Counted from the first letter of the stretch, positions 9,197 through 18,870 are shown. The stretch: DNA of 64,000 bases from Bacillus benzoevorans (GCF_014207535.1 NZ_JACHGK010000001.1:558001-622000); one strand, 5' to 3'. The notes: generated by a model from the sequence alone, not told the origin. A program made the numbers and translations.

Positions 9197-9772
9197 ATGA
9201 AATTACAGATGAATATATTTATAGCGTTTTTTCGCTCGGGGATTCTCGGTTTTGGCGGCGGACCGTCCGCGATTCCTCTTGTCCATAAAGAGGTGGTTGG
9301 CACCTTTAAATGGATGGATGACGAGCAATTCAGCAATATCTTGGCATTGGGGAATACCCTTCCTGGTCCGATTAATACGAAAATGGCCGGATATATCGGA
9401 TATCGTGTTGGCGGCAGATTAGGAATGATCACAGCATTGACGGCTTCTGTTTTACCAACGATTATTCTGATGCTGCTCCTTTTGACTTCATTTAATCAAT
9501 TTAAGGATAATCCAAGGGTGATTGGTATGACGAGGGCGGTTGTTCCCATTGTAGCGGTCATGATGGGAGTATTAACCTGGCAGTTTTTAAAAAAGACAAA
9601 AGCAGGGCTGGGTTGGAAAGTGGGAATACTGCTTCTGGCGGCGAGTTTGATTGCCATGAACCTTATCCATATCCATCCTGGTATTGTCGTCGGATCCCTA
9701 TTAGTGATTGCGCTAGCGATTCCAGATAAGAAAAAGAAAGTAAATGCAGATGAAAAAAGGGAGAGCCTATGA
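9197..9772 (+). CDS. Chromate transporter CHR half protein (YwrB-like)
   Basis: A membrane protein of 191 aa forming one CHR domain. The marks are FRSGILGFGGGPSAIPLV near the N-terminus and LALGNTLPGPINTKMAGYIGY. In the CHR superfamily, half-size proteins are encoded in pairs and insert in opposite orientation to make one transporter. It overlaps the next, homologous gene by four bases (ATGA). The ATG at 9197 has AAGGTGG seven bases upstream; a TTG at 9194 is also in frame. Chromate efflux or sulfate-like anion movement is the family role; the substrate here is not shown. Confidence 0.9.
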   Translation: MKLQMNIFIAFFRSGILGFGGGPSAIPLVHKEVVGTFKWMDDEQFSNILALGNTLPGPINTKMAGYIGYRVGGRLGMITALTASVLPTIILMLLLLTSFNQFKDNPRVIGMTRAVVPIVAVMMGVLTWQFLKKTKAGLGWKVGILLLAASLIAMNLIHIHPGIVVGSLLVIALAIPDKKKKVNADEKRESL

Positions 9773-10302
9773 TTTATTTTCACATATTTATTGCGTTTTT
9801 AATACCCGGATTAGTTGGTTATGGCGGCGGCCCGGCATCGATACCGCTGGTTGAGCATGAAGTAGTCAACCGCTATCAATGGATGACCACAAGCGAATTT
9901 AGTGAAGTGCTGGCGCTGGGGAACGCTTTGCCGGGTCCGATCGCCACGAAAATGGCTGGTTACATTGGCTTTGAAGTAGGTGGGATTTGGGGGGCAGTGG
10001 TTGCTGTTTTTGCTACGGCGGGTCCTTCCTTATTTTTAATGATTATGCTGTTAAATCTTATTTACAAGTATAAAGATTCGCCAAGAGTAAAAAGATTATC
10101 TAAGATTGTGCTGCCTGCAGTTGCTGTATTAATGGGGACATTAACATTTGACTTTTTCAATACATCTTATCATGCTAATGGTATTTGGGTGACGGTGTTT
10201 ATTGCCGGTATCAGTTTATTATTATTAGAAAAGTGGAAGGTGCATCCGGCGTTTGTCATTGCAGGAGGACTCATCTTTGGCGCCGTATTTTTAGGTTCAT
10301 AA
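9769..10302 (+). CDS. Chromate transporter CHR half protein (YwrA-like)
   Basis: A second single-domain CHR protein, 177 aa, a partner to the gene before it. It repeats the same signature (LVGYGGGPASIPLVEHEV and LALGNALPGPIATKMAGYIGF). The start codon overlaps the preceding stop as ATGA, implying translational coupling. About five to six membrane segments follow. The pair probably works as a heterodimer. Confidence 0.9.
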   Translation: MIYFHIFIAFLIPGLVGYGGGPASIPLVEHEVVNRYQWMTTSEFSEVLALGNALPGPIATKMAGYIGFEVGGIWGAVVAVFATAGPSLFLMIMLLNLIYKYKDSPRVKRLSKIVLPAVAVLMGTLTFDFFNTSYHANGIWVTVFIAGISLLLLEKWKVHPAFVIAGGLIFGAVFLGS

Positions 10303-10437
10303 TGGAGCAAAGCAAATCCGCCTTCAGATTATCCGATGAAATATGCTTAAATTTTAAGGGCAGCAAGTGCGCATGATATAATAACCATAATAGGAAGGGC
10401 TGGAAATACAATAAGTAAATACTAAAGGAGTGGTTGA

Positions 10438-12228
10438 ATGACTATCACATATAAAAGTCGAAATGAAGTACCGGAACAGGAAAAGTGGAATCTTGAAGAT
10501 ATTTATGCTGACATCGGCAAATGGGATGAGGATTACCATCAGATTGAACAAATGAATGAAAAACTAAAAGATTTTGATGGAGCTATTCATGATGGATCCT
10601 CATTATTTCAATATCTGAAACTGAAGGAAGATCTATCCTTTATTTTTAATAAGCTTTATGCCTATGCGATGTTAAAGGGTGATTTGGATACGAGAGATAC
10701 AGAAGCACAATCGTTAATAGATCGTGCCAAAAGCTTGAGTGTAAAGATAAGTGCGGCGAATTCCTTTTTTATGCCTTACTTATTAAGCCTTGAGGAGGAA
10801 ACGCTGCATGAATATATAGCAGCAGAAAAAGGCCTCGATTACTTTAAAGAGGACTTATTAGATTCCTTCCGCTATAAATCCCATGTATTAAGCAAGGAGC
10901 AGGAAGGAATCCTCTCTCAAATGGGTGAAGCACTATCTGTACCAAGTCATGTATTTGGCATGATTAATAATGCTGATATCAAGTTTGGCGAAGTGACAGG
11001 GGAAAACGGAGAAAAGTTAGAACTGACAAGAGGCATGTATGCGAAAATCATGGAGGATGAAGACCGGGATAAACGGCGCGAGGCCTATAAAGCCTATTAT
11101 CAGCCATATGTACAATTGAAAAATTCCATTGCGGCAACTTTATCTGGTGCAATCAAAAATAACGCCACAACAGCCAAAATCCGTCAATATCCTTCTGCGT
11201 TAGAAAAGGGATTATTTGGCGATCGTGTTCCGAAGGATGTTTATGAAAATTTAATTACAACAACCAAGCAGCATATTGCTCCGCTGCATCAATATATGAA
11301 AATCCGTAAAAAGAAGCTTCAATTGGATGAGCTTCGTGCTTACGATATGAGTGTACCGCTCGTCAGCGGTGTGAAAAGAGTCATTCCCTATGAAGAAGCC
11401 TTTGCAACAATGTGCAGCGCACTGCAGCCGCTCGGTGAAGATTATAGCAAAATTTTACATGAGTTTAAAAACGCCCGCTATTTGGATGTACGAGAAACTC
11501 CGGGGAAACGATCCGGTGCCTACAATTTGGGTGTATACGGTGTTCATCCCTATATTCTCCTGAATCATCAGGATAATTTAGACAGTTTATTTACTTTAGT
11601 GCATGAATGCGGCCACGGTGTACACAGTAAGCTTAGTTCACAGTATCAGCCGCAAATAACGGCACGATACAGCATTTTTGTTGCGGAGGTAGCATCAACT
11701 GTCAACGAGGTTCTGTTAATCAATTATCTTTTAAATAATGAAAAAGATGAAAAGGTTCGTTACTATCTTCTGAACCATTTCATTGATCAATATAAAGGTA
11801 CATTCTTTACTCAAGTGATGTTTGCGGAATTTGAAAAAATAACCCACGAAATGGCAGAAAAAGGCATGCCTTTGAATGCGGAGGCATTTAACAGTATATA
11901 TGAATCGTTATTCCGTGAATATAATGGAGACGAAGTTGTTTTTGATGATGAAGTTAAATATGGCTGGTCAAGAATTCCGCATTTTTATCGTCCTTTCTAT
12001 GTTTATAAATATGCTACCGGGTATACATCGGCGATTCATTTGGCCACAAGGATCCTAGCAGGTGATCAAGATACGCTAAAATCCTATATTGAATTCTTAA
12101 AGAGCGGCAGCTCCGACTATCCGCTGGAATTATTGAAAAAGACGGGTGTGGATTTAACAACTTCTGCACCGATTGAAAGTTCTTTGGCGAAATTTTCTGA
12201 TCTGGTGGAGGAATTCTCAAAGATGTAA
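10438..12228 (+). CDS. pepF: Oligoendopeptidase F (M3B metallopeptidase)
   Basis: A cytoplasmic zinc peptidase of 596 aa that degrades oligopeptides of roughly 7-17 residues. The zinc site is HECGH at about residues 389-393. The N-terminal helical segment (EKWNLEDIYADIGKWDEDY) and the C-terminal region (SRIPHFYRPFYVYKYATGY) are typical of PepF. Length and domain order are normal. A clear AAAGGAG ribosome binding site precedes the ATG. It is a single gene with a strong terminator after the stop, shared with the convergent membrane-protein gene. Confidence 0.96.
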   Translation: MTITYKSRNEVPEQEKWNLEDIYADIGKWDEDYHQIEQMNEKLKDFDGAIHDGSSLFQYLKLKEDLSFIFNKLYAYAMLKGDLDTRDTEAQSLIDRAKSLSVKISAANSFFMPYLLSLEEETLHEYIAAEKGLDYFKEDLLDSFRYKSHVLSKEQEGILSQMGEALSVPSHVFGMINNADIKFGEVTGENGEKLELTRGMYAKIMEDEDRDKRREAYKAYYQPYVQLKNSIAATLSGAIKNNATTAKIRQYPSALEKGLFGDRVPKDVYENLITTTKQHIAPLHQYMKIRKKKLQLDELRAYDMSVPLVSGVKRVIPYEEAFATMCSALQPLGEDYSKILHEFKNARYLDVRETPGKRSGAYNLGVYGVHPYILLNHQDNLDSLFTLVHECGHGVHSKLSSQYQPQITARYSIFVAEVASTVNEVLLINYLLNNEKDEKVRYYLLNHFIDQYKGTFFTQVMFAEFEKITHEMAEKGMPLNAEAFNSIYESLFREYNGDEVVFDDEVKYGWSRIPHFYRPFYVYKYATGYTSAIHLATRILAGDQDTLKSYIEFLKSGSSDYPLELLKKTGVDLTTSAPIESSLAKFSDLVEEFSKM

Positions 12229-12243
12229 TTATTGTTCAATAAT

Positions 12244-12279
12244 AAATCCCCCAATGCCTCTTGCGTTGGGGGATTCATC
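12244..12279. terminator. Bidirectional terminator between pepF and a DUF1189 gene
   Basis: AATCCCCCAA pairs with TTGGGGGATT across an 11-nt loop between two convergent genes. Confidence 0.85.
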
Positions 12280-12281
12280 TT

Positions 12282-13055
12282 TTAATCTAAGACATCTTGT
12301 GTAATTATTTCCTTTAAAGTCAGCATTAACATAATGAGAGCGACAAACCAGTGAATCATGAGACCCCCTGGTACAATGGTTTTTACACTTTCCATGATCG
12401 TAAAGAAAATGGTTGGCAGTGTGACACAGTAGGCAGAGAGACGCCATAGATGACGGTACTGAATCGTTTTGTTCACCATGCTTTGCAGCAAAAGACCGAA
12501 CAAAGCTAATAAGGATACTTCAATAAATTTCATCGCTGATGAAAATAGGTAAATGAATGCATCAGTAACAGGCACCATCACAGGAAGCATGGACTCCATT
12601 GAAGATAAAAAGTTGGATAAATCCTTGTCCGTGATCGTCGTAATCCCCATCATCGTATAGGCAAAAGATTGTGATTGACCTGCAGCAGCATAGACCCATT
12701 CATTTTTCAGAAAGGCAATCGTGTTATTGTCCTGTGCAATTTCTTGCTGAGTCACTGTACCGGTACTGTCAAAGATAAACGTCAAATCGCCTTTGTTAAC
12801 GGTAATCGGTGAAGTTTCTGCAGAAGTTAATTCCCCATTTTCAATCGTAAATGATGGCAGTTCTTTCTCTAACGTTTCTTTAATCGTAGTAAAACCGCTC
12901 GTCATGGAAGTGTTAAAATAATAAACGCTTGGCAGAACAGAAATCAAGACCAATAAAAAGACATAAAGAATGGTTTTTCCAATCCCTTGATGCTGAAATG
13001 TTGCAATATCCTTTGGAGAGTAAAGACTGACAATTAATTGCTTAAATATATTCAT
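12282..13055 (-). CDS. DUF1189-family membrane protein (YqgB-like)
   Basis: A membrane protein of 257 aa. A hydrophobic segment near residues 27-47 is followed by an exported-looking loop (about 50-165) and three to four helices in the C-terminal third. The N-terminus (MNIFKQLIVSLYSPKDIATFQHQGIGKTI) is characteristic of DUF1189 proteins. The biochemical role is unknown. It is divergent from a DUF456 gene; as I recall, the B. subtilis homologs yqgB and yqgC are also neighbours, which supports both calls. Confidence 0.8.
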   Translation of the reverse strand: MNIFKQLIVSLYSPKDIATFQHQGIGKTILYVFLLVLISVLPSVYYFNTSMTSGFTTIKETLEKELPSFTIENGELTSAETSPITVNKGDLTFIFDSTGTVTQQEIAQDNNTIAFLKNEWVYAAAGQSQSFAYTMMGITTITDKDLSNFLSSMESMLPVMVPVTDAFIYLFSSAMKFIEVSLLALFGLLLQSMVNKTIQYRHLWRLSAYCVTLPTIFFTIMESVKTIVPGGLMIHWFVALIMLMLTLKEIITQDVLD

Positions 13056-13210
13056 TTTGACACACCTTTGTTGAGATTCATTTTATATTGTAGCTTTTTA
13101 GCAGGAAATTGTACAATTGTAAGCATGATAAATTATAATAGGTCTGTATTTGTTATATTTTGAAGTTTCAATGTATTATAGCACGAAAAATGGCGAAAGG
13201 AGGAAGAGGA

Positions 13211-13690
13211 ATGGAATATGTTTATTGGGGTTTAATCATTCTTGCATTTATTATTGCTTTTGTGGGTTTAATCTATCCGGTAATCCCGAGTGTTATGTTT
13301 ATCTTACTGGGTTTCCTGTTATATGGCTTTCTGTTTTCCTTTGAACCTTTTAACTGGTTTTTCTGGTTAGTTCAAGGGCTATTTGTTATTTTACTGTTTG
13401 GGGCCGATTATATTTCCAATATGATTGGTGTCAAAAAGTTTGGCGGCTCGAAAGCGGGGGTTTGGGGAAGTACAATTGGACTGTTAGTCGGTCCGTTTGT
13501 CATTCCTTTTCTTGGAATTATTCTAGGACCGTTTATCGGTGCTGTGATTGCAGAATTACTTGTGCATAGAATAGGATTTAAGGACGCAATCAAAATTGGC
13601 TTTGGTTCTGTTGTTGGTTTTATCAGCAGCGTCATTACAAAAGGGATCATTCAGGCAGCCATGGTGATATACTTTTTCTTTTTAGTGTAA
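13211..13690 (+). CDS. DUF456-family membrane protein (YqgC-like)
   Basis: A glycine-rich integral membrane protein of 159 aa with four to five hydrophobic helices. It carries the DUF456 pattern GLIYPVIPSVMFILLGFLLYG, then GVKKFGGSKAGVWGSTIG and the repeat GPFVIPFLGIILGPFIGAVIAEL. The ATG at 13211 is chosen because GGAGGAAGAGG stands just upstream. The function is unknown. Confidence 0.85.
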   Translation: MEYVYWGLIILAFIIAFVGLIYPVIPSVMFILLGFLLYGFLFSFEPFNWFFWLVQGLFVILLFGADYISNMIGVKKFGGSKAGVWGSTIGLLVGPFVIPFLGIILGPFIGAVIAELLVHRIGFKDAIKIGFGSVVGFISSVITKGIIQAAMVIYFFFLV

Positions 13691-13713
13691 TGCCATTCCT
13701 GCAGCAGGGAAAA

Positions 13714-13765
13714 GAACATACCTGAATCCAGCACTATTCCAAGCGCAAAGGATTCAGGTATGTTC
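13714..13765. terminator. Long-stem bidirectional terminator
   Basis: A perfect 16-bp stem (GAACATACCTGAATCC paired with GGATTCAGGTATGTTC) lies between the convergent DUF456 and serine acetyltransferase genes. A T-rich tail follows on the minus strand. Confidence 0.8.
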
Positions 13766-13766
13766 G

Positions 13767-14687
13767 TTAATTTCCGTTTTTAATGGTGGGTGATGGTTGA
13801 ATATTATAAACCTTTGAAAAGGGAGGAACGGATTCAGTCAGCCAAATATTACCGCCGATAACGGAATCATGACCAATCGTAGTATCGCCCCCTAAGATTG
13901 TTGCACCAGCATAAATGACAACATTGTCTCCAATATTAGGGTGCCGTTTTAGTCCTTTAATCGGCTTTCCTTCTTCATCAAGCGAAAAGCTTTTTGCCCC
14001 CAGCGTCACACCTTGGTAGATTTTGACATGATTTCCTATTGTACACGTCTCACCAATGACGACTCCTGTGCCGTGATCAATAAAGAAATGATGACCGATT
14101 TCTGCTCCAGGATGGATATCGATTCCTGTTCGCTGATGAGAGTATTCGGACATAATCCGCGGAATGATCGGAACATGCATTTCATATAACTCATGGGCAA
14201 TTCTGTGTATCGTAATAGCCTCAATGGAAGGATAGCTTAGCAGAATTTCCTCTGTTGTCACAGCAGCTGGGTCTCCGTTATATGCTGCCTCAATATCAGT
14301 TTGTAAGTTTTGCCGGATTTCCGGAAATTTATTGATAAGTTTTATGACGATATCAGTTGCTTTTATTTTACATTCTTCACATTCATCCTGGGATTTATCT
14401 TGAATGTCAGTGTTATTGACTAAGGCCTTCTTGATCAGATCTCTCAATTCTAATGCCGCAGTGCGCAGATTATTCCCGATGATAATATTAACCTTTGTTT
14501 CATCAATCGGATACTTTTCATATACTCCTGGAAATAGTGAGGAGCGGAATTGATGGAGAATTTTATATATTTTTTCTTTGCCTGCGAAACCAATCGTTTT
14601 GTCAATAAAAAAATGACTGTGATTGATACTTTCCAAGGATTTTGAAATATTCGGTATTTCATTATTAAGCCATTCATTAAGTTTCAT
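13767..14687 (-). CDS. cysE: Serine O-acetyltransferase, EpsC type
   Basis: An enzyme of about 306 aa that makes O-acetyl-L-serine from serine and acetyl-CoA, the first committed step of cysteine synthesis. The C-terminal half is a left-handed beta helix of hexapeptide repeats (GIDIHPGAEIGHHFFIDHG, VVIGETCTIGNHVKIYQG, NVVIYAGATILGG), including the catalytic His region DHGTGVVIGE. The long N-terminal helical part is typical of the EpsC subtype rather than short CysE. The ATG at 14687 is preferred because AGGAGG lies ten bases before it. No cysK is adjacent. Confidence 0.93.
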   Translation of the reverse strand: MKLNEWLNNEIPNISKSLESINHSHFFIDKTIGFAGKEKIYKILHQFRSSLFPGVYEKYPIDETKVNIIIGNNLRTAALELRDLIKKALVNNTDIQDKSQDECEECKIKATDIVIKLINKFPEIRQNLQTDIEAAYNGDPAAVTTEEILLSYPSIEAITIHRIAHELYEMHVPIIPRIMSEYSHQRTGIDIHPGAEIGHHFFIDHGTGVVIGETCTIGNHVKIYQGVTLGAKSFSLDEEGKPIKGLKRHPNIGDNVVIYAGATILGGDTTIGHDSVIGGNIWLTESVPPFSKVYNIQPSPTIKNGN

Positions 14688-14809
14688 GTTGAGCAACCCT
14701 CCTGAACAAAATAATACCATAATCTTAGGAAATCAGGGCTAAAATATTGATGAAAAATACTTTGTTATTTTTGTAAGTGTTGGTAATTGAACGGTTTTAT
14801 AAAGGGAAA

Positions 14810-14850
14810 AGAAGGCTTAATAAAATGGCAAACATTTAATTAAGCCTTCT
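14810..14850 (-). terminator. Terminator of the Mur-ligase pair
   Basis: AGAAGGCTTAAT pairs perfectly with ATTAAGCCTTCT; on the minus strand it is followed by TTTTCCC. Confidence 0.8.
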
Positions 14851-14911
14851 AATATTAGTATCTGTTATTTACTCCATGAACTAGTGTTTCGTGATTTGAA
14901 TGAATCATGGG

Positions 14912-16255
14912 TTATATCCCGATATCCAGCAGGGATTGATGCCATAAACGTTTCGCATTGGCAATCAGGGTCTGTGTACCGGCGATAAGGATGGTATCGA
15001 CATCCTGATCTTCTTTCGCTAATGCAATGGCATTTACTAACAGACTGGTTTCAGCGGAAGCAGGCAGCAAGGACTTTGCGTACTCCCCGGCATCTTCAGG
15101 AAAAATTAAATGAGAAATATCAGGTTTTGTCACGATAATCTTAGAGGAAAACTCTGATAATACTCTAATAACCCCTTTATAATCCTTATTGGCAGGTACT
15201 CCAACGATTGTTACAATTTTGCTGCTGCCAATACTTTGAAGAACATCCTGCAAATAGAGTGCCGATTGCCGGTTTATCGTACCATCCAAAATCACGGTTG
15301 GATCATGATCGATGACCTCGCATCTTCCCGGCCATTGCAGAGTTTGCAAGCATTTCGCTAATGTTTCATAAGGGATTGGACCATTTATGATGTCCTCGCA
15401 TACTTTGACCGCAGTTGCTGCATTCACAGCTTGAAAACTTCCCAAGAGAGGGAGATTAAGATTTTGATAGGAAGCGTTGCTTGTTTGAATATTGAATTGA
15501 GTTCCTTTAGGACTCAGCGATACATGGCTGGCCAAAAAGTCCATATTATAATAGGCTTTTTTCACAGCAGTGAGTTTCTTTAGCTTTTCCTTTATGATAG
15601 AAAGGGTCCCGATTTGTTCGCTAATATAAACCGCTTTTGTATGCTGTTTCACGATGCCAATCTTATGGGAAACAATATCCTCAAGCGTTGGTCCCAGATT
15701 GGGTATATGTTCTTCCATGATCGGGGTAATCACGGCATATTCATTATGTAAAATATTTGTATCATCAAATTGTCCGCCTCTGCCACATTCGATGATATTG
15801 ATATCGGTCCCGTTTTCTTTAAAATATTGTACGGCAATGGCCAAATTAATGCCGATTGGACCAATATATTGATCGGGAGGAAGTTTTTCCTGTATCGTCC
15901 GAACAGGTTCCAGTATTTGATTGCTTAAACGGATAAAATCTTCATCTGTTATTGCTTTCCCGTTTATTCTAATCCTTTCGTTAAAATGAACTAAATGCGG
16001 TGAGGAAAATAAACCGACTTTAAAGCCTAAATGTGCCAGGATGGAAGAAATCATCCGGGAGGTTGAACCTTTCCCTTTACTTCCTGTAACAAGAATATAT
16101 CTTTGTCCCTGATCAGGAGACTGCAGGAGATCAAAGAGTTGCCTGGTTAACTCCGGTTTTCTTACTTTTTCGTCATTTTTCTCAAGAACATTTCCGATAG
16201 CCCTGATATATGAGTGATAGATAAGGTCTTCAGCTTCCTTCATTGATTTAAGCAA
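14912..16255 (-). CDS. FolC-like Mur ligase family protein, second of tandem pair
   Basis: An ATP-dependent amide ligase of about 447 aa in the folylpolyglutamate synthase/Mur ligase family. The P-loop is GSKGKGST, followed by FSSPHLVHFNERIRING. Several FolC positions are altered: the usual DATN is DDTN, the usual DH segment reads PIMEEHIPNLGPTLEDI, and the usual DGAHNP reads DGTINRQSA. It overlaps the preceding paralog by eight bases and starts at a TTG with AGGGG nine bases upstream. The overlap implies coupled expression. The acceptor may not be folate. It is less canonical than its partner. Confidence 0.82.
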   Translation of the reverse strand: MLKSMKEAEDLIYHSYIRAIGNVLEKNDEKVRKPELTRQLFDLLQSPDQGQRYILVTGSKGKGSTSRMISSILAHLGFKVGLFSSPHLVHFNERIRINGKAITDEDFIRLSNQILEPVRTIQEKLPPDQYIGPIGINLAIAVQYFKENGTDINIIECGRGGQFDDTNILHNEYAVITPIMEEHIPNLGPTLEDIVSHKIGIVKQHTKAVYISEQIGTLSIIKEKLKKLTAVKKAYYNMDFLASHVSLSPKGTQFNIQTSNASYQNLNLPLLGSFQAVNAATAVKVCEDIINGPIPYETLAKCLQTLQWPGRCEVIDHDPTVILDGTINRQSALYLQDVLQSIGSSKIVTIVGVPANKDYKGVIRVLSEFSSKIIVTKPDISHLIFPEDAGEYAKSLLPASAETSLLVNAIALAKEDQDVDTILIAGTQTLIANAKRLWHQSLLDIGI

Positions 16256-17579
16256 AATAATTATCCCCTTGATTGATGATATTTTTAATTCTTCCGACTA
16301 AATAAAGCGACCCAGTCACTAATACGGTCCCATTAATGTTGGCGGCATTTTGATAAAGATACTGTAAGGATGACTCGATATTTTCAAATGTCCGATAGTT
16401 TACATGTCCTAATGTATCTAGTTGAGAAGTGATTTCCGAAAAACTGACTCTTCTTTCAATAAAGGGATTGGGTACTAAAAGGATTTCGGTCCCTTCGAGA
16501 TAAATTGATTGCATCATATCGCGAATATCCTTATTGGATGAAACGGTCATGATTATTTTTGAAATGTCTAAATTCAATGTTTGAATATTCTTTTTCAGGG
16601 TCTCAAGCTCCAGGCTGTTATGGGCTCCGTCAAACAAGAATGAAATCCCATGATGCCGGACCATCTCCATTCGGCAGGGGATAGCAGTGTGCTCGATTCC
16701 TTTTCTAACTTTCTCCCACGCAAAATCATATCCCAGCTGCGAAAGGCACTCGATAGCAGCAAGTGCATTCGAAGTATTCTGAACCTGATGTTCGCCGAGA
16801 AGAGGCAGAGAGATCTCATTTAAAATAAGGTCCATTCCCTTATAATCAAATTGATTACTTTGAACACTTGTACGAACATTTTCGGAATGGTAATCTCTTT
16901 CATAAAAAACAAAGGGTTGATTGGCTTCCTTTTCTTTTTCTTCTGCAATCGTCCTGGCAGCAGGATTTTTCATGCCGCAGACAACAAATTGAGTCTCTTT
17001 CTTCACGATGTGCAGCTTATCCTGTGTGATTTCTTCGATAGAGCTTCCTAATAGATGACAGTGATCAAGTGTTATTTCCGTTAAGATGGCAACGATCGGA
17101 TTGAAAACATTCGATGGATCGGAAGCACCGCCGACGCCATTTTCAAAGATGACAAGCTGAATATGATGGTTTGTGAAAAAAAACAGTGCGATTAACACCA
17201 TCACATGCATATGCCCAATCTCTTGAAAACGGGGATAACTGCGTAATCTATCGGCGATATCGAGTACTATCTGTGAAAACTCTTCCTCGTTGATTTGCCC
17301 ATCATTCATACGGAATCTTTCTTCATATTTAGCCAGATGAGGTCCGGTGAAGACACCGTGTACGATTCCGTTTTCATGAAGCATATTGGAGAGAAGAAAT
17401 GTTGTAGATCCTTTGCCGCATGAACCGGCAATTTGAACAAATTGGAACTCATCCAGATTGATGGAGCAATGCTCTAATAACTCATTCATAATATGAAGAT
17501 GGTGCTCATTTCTTCGATTAATGGTACGCTTATAAAATTGGCTTAAATATTGGATGGCTTGTTCATAACTATTCATCAT
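16248..17579 (-). CDS. FolC-like Mur ligase family protein, first of tandem pair
   Basis: A paralog of the following gene, about 443 aa. It has the P-loop GSCGKGST, a GPHLAKYEERFRM segment matching the SPHL...ERI motif, EITLDHCHLLG near the Mg/ATP site and an intact DGAHNSLE motif near residue 300. It ends VTGSLYLVGRIK, as in FolC. Two divergent ligases encoded head to tail suggest either a heteromeric enzyme or two successive additions to one acceptor. ATG at 17579 or 17576 are both possible, with GGAG upstream. Folate polyglutamylation is possible, but a canonical folC is usually elsewhere in bacilli. Confidence 0.82.
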   Translation of the reverse strand: MMNSYEQAIQYLSQFYKRTINRRNEHHLHIMNELLEHCSINLDEFQFVQIAGSCGKGSTTFLLSNMLHENGIVHGVFTGPHLAKYEERFRMNDGQINEEEFSQIVLDIADRLRSYPRFQEIGHMHVMVLIALFFFTNHHIQLVIFENGVGGASDPSNVFNPIVAILTEITLDHCHLLGSSIEEITQDKLHIVKKETQFVVCGMKNPAARTIAEEKEKEANQPFVFYERDYHSENVRTSVQSNQFDYKGMDLILNEISLPLLGEHQVQNTSNALAAIECLSQLGYDFAWEKVRKGIEHTAIPCRMEMVRHHGISFLFDGAHNSLELETLKKNIQTLNLDISKIIMTVSSNKDIRDMMQSIYLEGTEILLVPNPFIERRVSFSEITSQLDTLGHVNYRTFENIESSLQYLYQNAANINGTVLVTGSLYLVGRIKNIINQGDNYFA

Positions 17580-17780
17580 TAGGACTCCTATTTAAGTTTC
17601 TAAGATAGTTTTTCTAAAATAATTTTTCTTCCTTATTCTAGCATATAAACCATTTTAGCGTCATTATCGGTCAAAATGGTACCAGTAAAATTAATGATGC
17701 AAAAAAGGGGCTCGTCGTCTGAGGATATAGAAGAATTTGACTTTTTAATGCAGGGAAATCCAGTATTTTATGAATTTGAG

Positions 17781-17815
17781 AAAACATTAGAGGGGGATAT
17801 CCCCTCTAATGTTTT
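17781..17815 (-). terminator. Perfect 15-bp stem terminator
   Basis: AAAACATTAGAGGGG pairs perfectly with CCCCTCTAATGTTTT across GATAT, directly downstream (minus strand) of the membrane-protein gene that ends at 17824. Confidence 0.82.
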
Positions 17816-17823
17816 GCATCAAG

Positions 17824-18549
17824 CTAGGCGTTTAATGAACTTCCTGCAGTTTTTTGCGTTTTTACACTATCTTTAAGCAGATTTATAAAATATAAAATCA
17901 ACACGAGGGAAGAGATTAAGGAAATGGATCTAGTGATTTGAATATATACAATATCAATTATACCGGCATCGAGGAGAAACAAGAAGATATAAGTGCCTCC
18001 ATAGAGCAGCCCAAAAATGAATCCTAAAATGCCAATCACTTTATAAGATGTTTTATGTTCCTTTTTAAATAAAATAAGCATAAAAGATGCAATCGCAATA
18101 GCCCCAAGGAAATGCAACAAGTCGGAGATAATAAATAGTCCTGTAATAAGAGTTTCCCCTGCAGCTTCAAAATCAATCAGAAAATAAGTAAATCCATCCA
18201 CTATTTTCCCCGCGAGTCTTAATACAAATCCAACCATAATCATGAAAAAAAGCTTTTTATGATGAAAATAAATACCTTGTTTATAAAGAAATAGGATAAA
18301 TAGAAAGAGAAACAAAGCTTGAGTGATATTCAATATATCAGCTGTAACAAAAATGGAGTATGCTTCTACCCGGTTAATGAGTAAATCATTCACAATAAAG
18401 AACAGCATCAATAGAAACCAGATGATGCTTCCGCTTAATCCGAGCATTGCAGGGTTAGCTAAAGGTTTGTCAGTAAGATTGGTTAAAATTGAGGTGTTGC
18501 TCGAATGAATAGTGTTCCCCGATCCGCTTATTTCATTTTTCTTCCTCAT
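17824..18549 (-). CDS. Hypothetical polytopic membrane protein
   Basis: A protein of 241 aa with a soluble N-terminus of about 35 residues (Ser/Asn/Thr-rich) and six to seven hydrophobic segments. It ends in a short charged tail (KDSVKTQKTAGSSLNA). No family is recognised. It is divergent from the chemosensory cluster and shares its upstream region. The ATG at 18549 follows AAGGGGGAAATTATTG. A link to the chemosensory genes is possible only by position. Confidence 0.7.
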   Translation of the reverse strand: MRKKNEISGSGNTIHSSNTSILTNLTDKPLANPAMLGLSGSIIWFLLMLFFIVNDLLINRVEAYSIFVTADILNITQALFLFLFILFLYKQGIYFHHKKLFFMIMVGFVLRLAGKIVDGFTYFLIDFEAAGETLITGLFIISDLLHFLGAIAIASFMLILFKKEHKTSYKVIGILGFIFGLLYGGTYIFLFLLDAGIIDIVYIQITRSISLISSLVLILYFINLLKDSVKTQKTAGSSLNA

Positions 18550-18870
18550 CAATAATTTCCCCCTTTAATGAAGACAGAGTTGCTGTCAACTGTTTTGACT
18601 CCAGATGCAGACAATCCCGTTAACTATTTATATGTGCATAACAGCGCTGTCTTTACCATTATTGTAAATGAGTTTGATAGTAAATTGATTATCTAATTCT
18701 ATATATTGTAAAAAGTTTATCCTATGGATAACGACTTAATTTTAAAATTGTCACAATTCAACTCTTTTGCATCTATTTACCTATACAGAATTCTTCATTA
18801 TAATAAAGATAAAATAGTAAAAAAGTCACTTTCTTCCGCTTGCTTAATTAGGACAAAGGGGGGTGTGGAT
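18550..18870. other. Divergent intergenic region before cheA
   Basis: This 321-base AT-rich stretch separates the membrane-protein gene from cheA. Apart from the sigma-A-like promoter at 18776-18804 and the AAAGGGGGG ribosome binding site of cheA, no hairpin or gene is seen. Confidence 0.6.
18776..18804 (+). promoter_or_regulatory. Sigma-A-type promoter of the chemosensory cluster
   Basis: TTTACC and TATAAT are separated by exactly 17 bp. Transcription would begin near 18811, so the open frame extending upstream to 18724 cannot be the real start; the ATG at 18871 fits. Confidence 0.65.

Noticed and set aside
17676..17876. 66-codon plus-strand frame before the membrane-protein gene
   Set aside because: No ribosome binding site, it runs through a perfect terminator stem and overlaps the 3' end of a better-supported minus-strand gene.
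18724..18870. N-terminal extension of CheA from an upstream ATG
   Set aside because: The predicted promoter lies inside this stretch, the added residues are not Hpt-like, and a strong ribosome binding site precedes the ATG at 18871.
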